A DNA stretch of 29,742 nt, from NCBI GenBank assembly GCA_002311315.1, contig DBZZ01000054.1, positions 1 through 29,742 of the forward strand, read 5' to 3'. Below, piece by piece: positions 24,389 to 29,742 of this stretch. The notes beneath the pieces were generated by a model. That model had not been told where the DNA came from. It made no database searches and saw only the letters and a program-made list of their open reading frames with translations. The position numbers and the translations under genes are program-made. This DNA is from Methylococcaceae bacterium UBA1147 (lineage in GTDB: Bacteria > Pseudomonadota > Gammaproteobacteria > Methylococcales > UBA1147). Each line of letters opens with the position of its first letter. Position 1 is the first letter of the stretch.

Positions 24389-25375
24389 TCAGCCGTCCAG
24401 CAGTTTTCTTTCCCAGGCCAGCGAAGTCCGGACGATCTTGTGGAGATCGTCATACTTCGGCTGCCAAGAAAGGGTCTGGTGGATTTTGCTGATCTCGGCG
24501 ACCAGTTCTGGCGGGTCGCCGGGTCGTCTCGGTTTTTCCTCAACGGTTAATGCCTGGCCATGAACCTCGTTGACGGCCTGAATGACTTCTCGAACGCTAT
24601 AGCCATGCTCGTAGCCGCAATTCAGCAGGGTGGACTGTCCACTCTGGCGCAGATAATCCAGCGCCTCGATATGGGCATCGGCCAGGTCGGTGACATGAAT
24701 GTAATCCCGGATACAGGTTCCATCCTTTGTGGGGAAGTCGGTACCGAAAACAAATAGCCTGTCACGTTTGCCCATGGCGACTTCGGCGGCTACCTTGATC
24801 AGCAAGGTAGACTCGGGGGTCGATTGACCGATGATCTCGTCGGGATCTGACCCGGCCACATTGAAGTAGCGCAGGATGACATGTTTCAAGTCGGATGCTG
24901 CGGACAGGTCGCGCAGCATCCATTCACTCATGAGCTTGGAGGTGCCGTAGGGGTTGATTGGATTGGTCGGGCAGGATTCAGACGCCTTTTCTCCGGCGGG
25001 AATGCCGTAAACGGCCGCCGTGGATGAGAATATGAAATTCCTTACGCCCGCTTTCTGACAGCAGTCCAGCAGGTTACGGGTTTTGCAGGTGTTGTTGCCG
25101 TAGTATTTCAGAGGGTCGTTGACTGATTCTGGTACGATCCAGTGGGCCGAAAAATGCAGGACCGATTCGATTTAGTGTTCTTCCAGCAGTTGGCTGACCA
25201 GTTCCCGGTTGCTCGTATCCCCCTTTACAAAGGGCTCGTACAGGACCGACTCGGCGATCCCGGTAGACAGATTGTCGAGCACCACGATCCGTTCATTTCG
25301 TTCTCCCAGTTGTTTTACAACGTGACTGCCGATGTAACCGGCCCCTCCGGTTACAAGAATGCCTTTTTTCTGCAT
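24389..25375 (-). pseudogene. galE: UDP-glucose 4-epimerase with an in-frame stop at codon 68
   Basis: The frame covers 328 residues of a short-chain dehydrogenase-type epimerase that interconverts UDP-glucose and UDP-galactose. The N-terminal NAD-binding motif TGGAGYIGSH is intact, as are HWIVPESVNDPLKYY, FSSTAAVYG, the catalytic YGTSK pair, and the C-terminal RDYIHVTDLADAH and RRPGDPPEL. A single TAA (25174-25172) replaces codon 68, between LLEEH and IESVLHF. The same frame continues without shift to the stop at 24389. AGGA precedes the ATG. A C-to-T change from CAA or G-to-T from GAA would explain it. It may be a recent mutation, a sequencing error, or a real pseudogene; translation could restart only far downstream at 24931. 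Confidence 0.85.
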
Positions 25376-25471
25376 CTGTGTTCCTGAGGAAATTAACGTT
25401 CAGATAAAGGGTTGTGGCGGTCAGGGTTGAATGGAGCGTCGGGTTCGGTTTCCCAAGTCGAGCATCCCTGG

Positions 25472-26728
25472 TTAGTTGAAGTGGAAGGGAACATCAATCG
25501 GTTCGACCTCGACCGTATCGCCTGCCTCTGCGCCGTCAGAGTCAGCTGGAAGAACGATGAAACAGTTGCTTGCGGCCATCGTGCTGAGGTTATGCGATTG
25601 CTGCTTGCCCGCGGGCAAGACGGTGGCTTCCCCATGTTCGGTCCATTCAAGGGTCGCGCGCTGGAATTCCTGTCGCCCAGGCACTTTGGTGATTGCTGAG
25701 ACGCAGCGAGCCTGCAGCAGAACCTTTTTTCCCACGGTTGTTCCCATCATACGCAACAGGGCGGGTCGTACAACCTGGTAAAACGTCACGAAAACCGAAA
25801 CCGGGTTGCCAGGCAGTCCAAAGAATACGGCATTGTCGATTTGGCCGAAGGCCAGCGGTTTGCCGGGTTTCATGGCGATTTTCCAGAATTCGATCTGACC
25901 AATTGACTCAAGCACAGGCTTGACTCGGTCCGCCTCGCCGACCGATACCCCACCGGAAGTAATGACCACATCGGAAATACGTGAAGCCTCTAAAAGCGCC
26001 TCGGCAATGGCGTTGTCCTGGTCTCCCACCGTACCCAGATCCAGCGCTTCGATTCCGATTGCATCCAGCAGTCCATAGAGAGTGTAGCGGTTGCTGTCAT
26101 AGATCTGTCCAGCTTGGATCTGCCTGTCAAGCGGCACCAGTTCATCACCGGTTGAGAAAAAGGCAACACGAGGTTTTCTGCGTACCTTTATATCTGCGAT
26201 CCCAAGGCTTGCGAGTACACCGATGTCGGCTGGCCCAAGCCTTTTTCCTTTCTTCAGAACCAGTGCACCTTGCCGGAGTTCATCGCCGCGCAGCCTGATG
26301 TTGTCAAGAACCCTGGTCCTTGAGGGAATTTCGACGGCCTTTGCGCGTGTCAGCACGTTCTCCTGAATTACGACCGAATCGGCTTTGTCAGGGATCAGTG
26401 CGCCGGTGAAGATGCGGACGCACTCACCGGTTTTTAAAGTGCCGGTATAGGGTCGTCCTGCCCAGGAAATACCCGCTATCGTCAACCGCGATACCCCATC
26501 CGTTTTCAGATCTGCACTGTTGAAAGCATAACCGTCCATCGACGATTGGGAATCCTGCGGAATATCGACAGGTGAATAAATGTTTTGGTGTAGAACCCGG
26601 CCCGGGCAATCCTTAAGCAGGATCTGCTCGTCGCCGGTTACAGGAGCGACATGCGCCAGAATGCAATCCAGAGCCTGTTTCAGGGACAGGACTTTGGGGC
26701 CGGATTGGGGATGGCATGGGTCAGTCAT
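25472..26728 (-). CDS. moeA: Molybdopterin molybdenumtransferase MoeA
   Basis: The 418-residue cytosolic enzyme inserts molybdate into adenylated molybdopterin to complete the molybdenum cofactor. Motifs are DIPQDSQSSMDGYAF (56-69) with the Asp65 region, RLRGDELRQG, FFSTGDELV, SGGVSVGEADRVKP and the FGLPGNPVSVFVTF loop near the C-terminal third. Length is typical. I prefer the ATG at 26728, which overlaps the mobB stop by 8 bases, over an in-frame ATG at 26764, because homologues begin near here. It is the last of three tightly packed genes, 96 bases before galE on the same strand. Confidence 0.95.
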   Translation of the reverse strand: MTDPCHPQSGPKVLSLKQALDCILAHVAPVTGDEQILLKDCPGRVLHQNIYSPVDIPQDSQSSMDGYAFNSADLKTDGVSRLTIAGISWAGRPYTGTLKTGECVRIFTGALIPDKADSVVIQENVLTRAKAVEIPSRTRVLDNIRLRGDELRQGALVLKKGKRLGPADIGVLASLGIADIKVRRKPRVAFFSTGDELVPLDRQIQAGQIYDSNRYTLYGLLDAIGIEALDLGTVGDQDNAIAEALLEASRISDVVITSGGVSVGEADRVKPVLESIGQIEFWKIAMKPGKPLAFGQIDNAVFFGLPGNPVSVFVTFYQVVRPALLRMMGTTVGKKVLLQARCVSAITKVPGRQEFQRATLEWTEHGEATVLPAGKQQSHNLSTMAASNCFIVLPADSDGAEAGDTVEVEPIDVPFHFN

Positions 26729-27248
26729 ACGCACTGAGGAAATCGGCCAGAATAAATCGCGCAATCAGTTCAGGTCGGTTCAGATCCAGAACCGGAATTT
26801 CGGTAGCGATAGCCAGTTTGGCATCCGTGGCAACCGCGATGATCGAGTTGTCGCCGGGGTACAGAGCAGGCTTTCCGAGTGATGGACGGTGCAGTTCAAT
26901 CTTGGCAAAGGTTTCGCGTTTGAAACCCTCGACAAGTACCAGATCGAGGCCCGACTGGTCGAGGTGACTCAATTGTTCGGACAGCATGGGCTCGGCGGGT
27001 GTTTCGTGTTCGGTCAGCACGGCACGACGGTATTTGGAGCTCAGCATGACCGGGTTTGCCCCCGCTTCACGAAGCCGGAAACTGTCTTTTCCAGAGTGAT
27101 CAACCTCGAAATGGTGGTGGCTGTGTTTGATCAGCCCGATTCGCAATCCCTTTGCCGTCAAAAGTGGGATCAGGCGGACCAGTAGTGTGGTTTTGCCAGT
27201 CCCGCTGTAGGCGGCGATCCCCAGAACCGGTACGTGAGCGTGCTCCAT
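26721..27248 (-). CDS. mobB: Molybdopterin-guanine dinucleotide biosynthesis adapter MobB
   Basis: The 175-residue GTP-binding protein assists MobA in making the guanine dinucleotide form of the cofactor. The Walker A loop AAYSGTGKTTL spans residues 12-22, followed by IGLIKHSHHHFEVDHSGKDS and VLVEGFKRE, characteristic of MobB. The ATG at 27248 starts right before the domain and overlaps the preceding stop as TGATG; a longer in-frame start would add 37 basic residues unlike the family. MobA itself is not in the window. Confidence 0.92.
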   Translation of the reverse strand: MEHAHVPVLGIAAYSGTGKTTLLVRLIPLLTAKGLRIGLIKHSHHHFEVDHSGKDSFRLREAGANPVMLSSKYRRAVLTEHETPAEPMLSEQLSHLDQSGLDLVLVEGFKRETFAKIELHRPSLGKPALYPGDNSIIAVATDAKLAIATEIPVLDLNRPELIARFILADFLSAYD

Positions 27249-27628
27249 CAGATGCTGTGCTTGTTTCGAAACGGGAGCGGGTCGTTGGTTTTGTCGTTCA
27301 AGCGGATCTCGCCTTGCCCATGAACGATGCCTGAACCTATATTGCCGTTGGTGCAACAATCGACCGGTGCACCTTTGTTGATGCGAGCAAGGGTAATATT
27401 CTGACCGTTGATTTCATATTGACAGGACCTGGAAATCCCGGCTGAAAGGGTGTCGAAGGGCCTGAGGGTGAGGGGATGCGGGAACTTCATTACGATATCG
27501 CTTGTCTCGAAGACTTCGATCGACTGACTGGCTTTAAACACACTGGTTGACTGCCAGTGTCTGTTGGCAGCCAGATGCAGTTCATCAAAGAAACAGGATA
27601 GTTCAGAAGGTGATGCCTGTAGCGGCAC
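27248..27628 (-). CDS. Unknown protein coupled to mobB-moeA
   Basis: The 126-codon frame starts with GTG without a good ribosome site and ends in TGA overlapping the mobB ATG by one base, which argues for a real, translationally coupled gene. The product is soluble, has no signal peptide or hydrophobic segment, and contains a Cys-Cys pair (VDCCTNG) and a beta-rich C-terminal half. An internal Met47 could be the true start. I recognise no family. Its position suggests a link to molybdenum cofactor or a molybdoenzyme, but this is inference only. Confidence 0.55.
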   Translation of the reverse strand: MPLQASPSELSCFFDELHLAANRHWQSTSVFKASQSIEVFETSDIVMKFPHPLTLRPFDTLSAGISRSCQYEINGQNITLARINKGAPVDCCTNGNIGSGIVHGQGEIRLNDKTNDPLPFRNKHSI

Positions 27629-27789
27629 GGCGCTATTGTGAACATCATTCTAATCTTCTTCTACCTGGTTTACGAGGTTCTGCCGTTATTCGAGGTTTCG
27701 AGCATTTAGTAGATTGCTGCCTATTCTGCTTGGCGTGCGGGAATTCGAATCTCTTACGTTCTTAATGAGCAGACAGCAGTCAGAGTACG

Positions 27790-28143
27790 CTACATCGATA
27801 GCGGAGAGCGTTTCTTTTTCAGCACTTCAGCAATGCCGAGCGCTATCCTTGGCCGCATTAATACCGCGTATTTCATTATTCTAGCCCCAGGCGGATCGTA
27901 AAATTGTCGATCGAACTGATGGGGGCCAAAAGGACCGTGCAAGGGACCGGTGACCGCTGCTGTAATCTCTGCGAATAGGTCATCGATCCGGCTAAGGGCA
28001 CGGGAATTGGCCATATCCGCCTGGAACAGGTCGAAAAATACCTCGAATCCTGGCCACGGACCGAGTCCGCTGGTTTTCCGTAAGCAGAGCTGGTCTAGTT
28101 TGTAACCCGCTGTTTTTAAATGCTCGGCCCCTGTTTTCGTCTT
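27790..28143 (-). pseudogene. Remnant of an unrecognised protein gene lacking a start
   Basis: The minus frame is open for 117 codons after an in-frame TGA (28146-28144). The translation is strongly protein-like through its whole length, for example GAEHLKTAGYKLDQL, GLGPWPGFEVFFDLFQADM, SRALSRIDDLFAEITAAV, and GPFGPHQFDRQFYDPPG. No ATG, GTG or TTG occurs before Met at 28014, which lies in the middle of the good sequence. A neighbouring frame is open upstream from 28258 (starting ATG) and ends at 27992, so a one-base slip in the A- and G-rich run near 28126-28144 could have split a gene of about 160 codons. Alternatively a 74-residue protein starts at 28014. No family is recognised. Confidence 0.4.
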
Positions 28144-28248
28144 TCAGTCGGTTACCCCGATGGTTGATCCAATGCCGGGTCGTCCAGACCAATTCCGCAG
28201 GCGGGTTTCCAGAGTTGTCAGGCCATTGCTTCCGCGTCTGAATGTTGC

Positions 28249-28287
28249 CGATTTTCATCGCGGCCTGCAGGCTTCTCGATTTTCATC
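28249..28287. repeat. Eleven-base direct repeat
   Basis: CGATTTTCATC occurs at 28249-28259 and again at 28277-28287, 28 bases apart start to start. It may be a slippage scar at the start of the remnant gene, since both copies contain a minus-strand ATG. Nothing further supports a function. Confidence 0.4.
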
Positions 28288-28293
28288 ACACGG

Positions 28294-28322
28294 TTGAGCA
28301 GTCGGGCTGATTTACCTATACT
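28294..28322 (+). promoter_or_regulatory. Sigma-70 type promoter of bamA
   Basis: TTGAGC (28294-28299), a 17-base spacer and TATACT (28317-28322) make a near-consensus promoter. The predicted start near 28329 leaves a leader of about 47 bases before the TTG start of bamA. Confidence 0.65.
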
Positions 28323-28375
28323 TCGGACGGACACTGGGGCCGAACCTTTTCGGCAAGCACTCATGGAATGTCCAT

Positions 28376-29742
28376 TTGTTTAGAAGAATCATTTTTGTCT
28401 TTTTCCTGCTATGCGTGATGGGACGGGGTATGGCGCAGGAAGACAGTTTCGTTGTAGAGGACATCCGGGTTATCGGGCTGGAACGGATTTCTGCAGGTAC
28501 GGTCTTCAATTATCTACCGGTTCATGTAGGGGATTCGTTTGATCTGAAGCGTTCGGCGGATTCGATCCGGGCGCTGTTCAAGACAGGTTTTTTCAAGGAT
28601 ATTCAGATCAAGCGTTTTAACAACATGCTAGTTGTTTCCGTTGTCGAGCGTCCTGCCATCGCCGGTATCCTTCTGGAAGGCAACAAGGCGATGAAGTCTG
28701 AAGGACTTCTGGAGGCTCTGGCCGGAATCGGGCTGAAGAAGGGCAAGGTATTCAACCGGCAAACCCTGGACAAGGTCGAGCAGGAATTGCAGAGGCAGTA
28801 TTACAGTCGAGGCAAGTACGGGGTAAAGATCGATTCCACCGTCAGTCCGTTGTCGAGGAACAGGGTGGCCGTCGAGATCAAGATCTCCGAGGGGGCTGTC
28901 GCCAGGATCAAGCAAATCAATATTGTGGGAAACAGGGCTTTCCCGGATGACGTCCTGCTTCCTCTTTTCGAACTGAGTACATCCAACCTATTGTCGTTTT
29001 ACCTCAAGGATGACCAGTATTCGAAACAGAAATTGTCAGCGGACCTTGAGCGGCTCAGGTCTTACTACCTCGACAGGGGATATATCGACTTCAGGATTGA
29101 ATCGACCCAAGTCTCCATTACCCCAGATAAGAAGCAAATTTACGTCACGGTGAACATCAAGGAAGGACCGGTTTTTACGCTGAACGAAATTCGCCTGGCG
29201 GGCGATCTTGTGGTCAACCCCGATGAACTGATCTCCCTGGTTAAGACTAGTCCCGGGGATATTTTTTCGCGGAAAAAGGCGACCGAGACCTCAGAAAAAA
29301 TCTCGGAGAGGCTTGGCAATGACGGTTACGCATTTGCCAATGTCAACATGATTCCGGATATCGACAACGACACCCAGACGGTCAACCTGACCTTTTTTGT
29401 AGATCCTGGCAAGCGGGTTTATGTCCGACGTGTCAATATAAAGGGTAATACAAAGACTCGTGACCAAGTGATCCGCCGCGAGATTCGCCAGATGGAAGCC
29501 GCCTGGGCGTCCACCGAGCGCATAGAACGATCCAAGACTCGGATGGAGAGACTCGGCTACTTCCAGCAGGTCAACGTCGCAACCCCGGCTGTTCCGGGTG
29601 CTTCGGACCAGATCGATGTGGATTACACGGTTGAAGAGAGGTCTTCCGGAAATATTTCCGCCGGTTTTGGCTTTTCGCAGACTCAGGGCCTGACCTTCAA
29701 TGCCTCGCTGACGCAGAATAACGTCCTCGGAACGGGCAAGCG
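28376..29742 (+). CDS. bamA: Outer-membrane protein assembly factor BamA, 5' part
   Basis: The visible 455 codons, cut by the window edge, encode a signal peptide and the periplasmic POTRA domains of BamA, the barrel that inserts outer-membrane proteins. Hallmarks in order are [16 protein letters not shown] (POTRA1), [10 protein letters not shown] and [40 protein letters not shown] with [23 protein letters not shown], then [19 protein letters not shown] and [15 protein letters not shown] at the barrel entry. All five POTRAs seem present. No ATG fits the signal peptide; TTG 28376 opens a hydrophobic core ([11 protein letters not shown]) with likely cleavage near GMAQ. A GTG at 28415 would remove most of it. 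TamA is excluded by these BamA-specific motifs. Confidence 0.95.
   Translation, partial: MFRRIIFVFFLLCVMGRGMAQEDSFVVEDIRVIGLERISAGTVFNYLPVHVGDSFDLKRSADSIRALFKTGFFKDIQIKRFNNMLVVSVVERPAIAGILLEGNKAMKSEGLLEALAGIGLKKGKVFNRQTLDKVEQELQRQYYSRGKYGVKIDSTVSPLSRNRVAVEIKISEGAVARIKQINIVGNRAFPDDVLLPLFELSTSNLLSFYLKDDQYSKQKLSADLERLRSYYLDRGYIDFRIESTQVSITPDKKQIYVTVNIKEGPVFTLNEIRLAGDLVVNPDELISLVKTSPGDIFSRKKATETSEKISERLGNDGYAFANVNMIPDIDNDTQTVNLTFFVDPGKRVYVRRVNIKGNTKTRDQVIRREIRQMEAAWASTERIERSKTRMERLGYFQQVNVATPAVPGASDQIDVDYTVEERSSGNISAGFGFSQTQGLTFNASLTQNNVLGTGK

Larger units (their letters stand above)
28144..28375. other. Upstream region of bamA
   Basis: The stretch contains the possible 5' part of the remnant gene on the minus strand, the 11-base direct repeat at 28249-28287 and the bamA promoter at 28294-28322. 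No rseP-like sequence, the usual upstream neighbour of bamA, is found. Confidence 0.5.

Overview
The window is 29.7 kb of chromosomal housekeeping sequence from a Gram-negative bacterium. It is most likely a gammaproteobacterium, because bamD faces away from an rluD-pgeF pair as in enterics, the tail-specific protease Prc is full length, and BamA/BamD lipoprotein and porin-assembly genes are present. A serine-glyoxylate aminotransferase gene hints at photorespiratory salvage or C1 metabolism, as in autotrophs and methylotrophs, but one gene does not prove a lifestyle. I see no rRNA, tRNA, CRISPR array, insertion sequence or phage gene.

Layout. 1-4.7 kb: sgaA (-), then htpG (+) behind a clear heat-shock (sigma-32 type) promoter, then a TTG-started TPR protein (-) with its own sigma-70 type promoter. 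4.7-9.8 kb: a small flavin-type oxidase-fold protein (+) converges on a two-gene minus-strand operon in which a large acyltransferase/alpha-beta-hydrolase fusion overlaps fadD by ATGA. 10-12.1 kb: prc (-). 12.4-17.3 kb (+): a possible tiny lipoprotein, a parvulin, an FKBP, sucC-sucD and nadE. 17.3-20 kb: bamD (-) divergent from rluD-pgeF, the latter two coupled by a GTGA overlap. 20-24 kb: an orphan FetB-type permease, a small lipoprotein (-), and a POT peptide transporter followed 8 bp later by a class I/II aminotransferase. 24.4-27.6 kb (-): an unknown ORF, mobB and moeA tightly overlapped, then galE, which carries one in-frame stop at codon 68. 27.8-28.1 kb (-): a protein-like frame without a start, probably a gene remnant. 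28.4 kb to the edge (+): the first ~455 codons of bamA behind a good sigma-70 promoter.

The genes suggest several functional threads: envelope biogenesis and periplasmic quality control (BamA, BamD, Prc, FKBP, small lipoproteins), acyl-lipid turnover (FadD plus the fusion protein), central metabolism (SucCD, NadE, SgaA), and molybdenum cofactor maturation (MobB, MoeA). No obviously new defence or mobile system is visible. The most unusual items are the acyltransferase-hydrolase-FadD operon, the broken galE, the unrecognised remnant at 27.8-28.1 kb, the unknown ORF coupled to mobB-moeA, and a bamA that lacks its usual neighbours.
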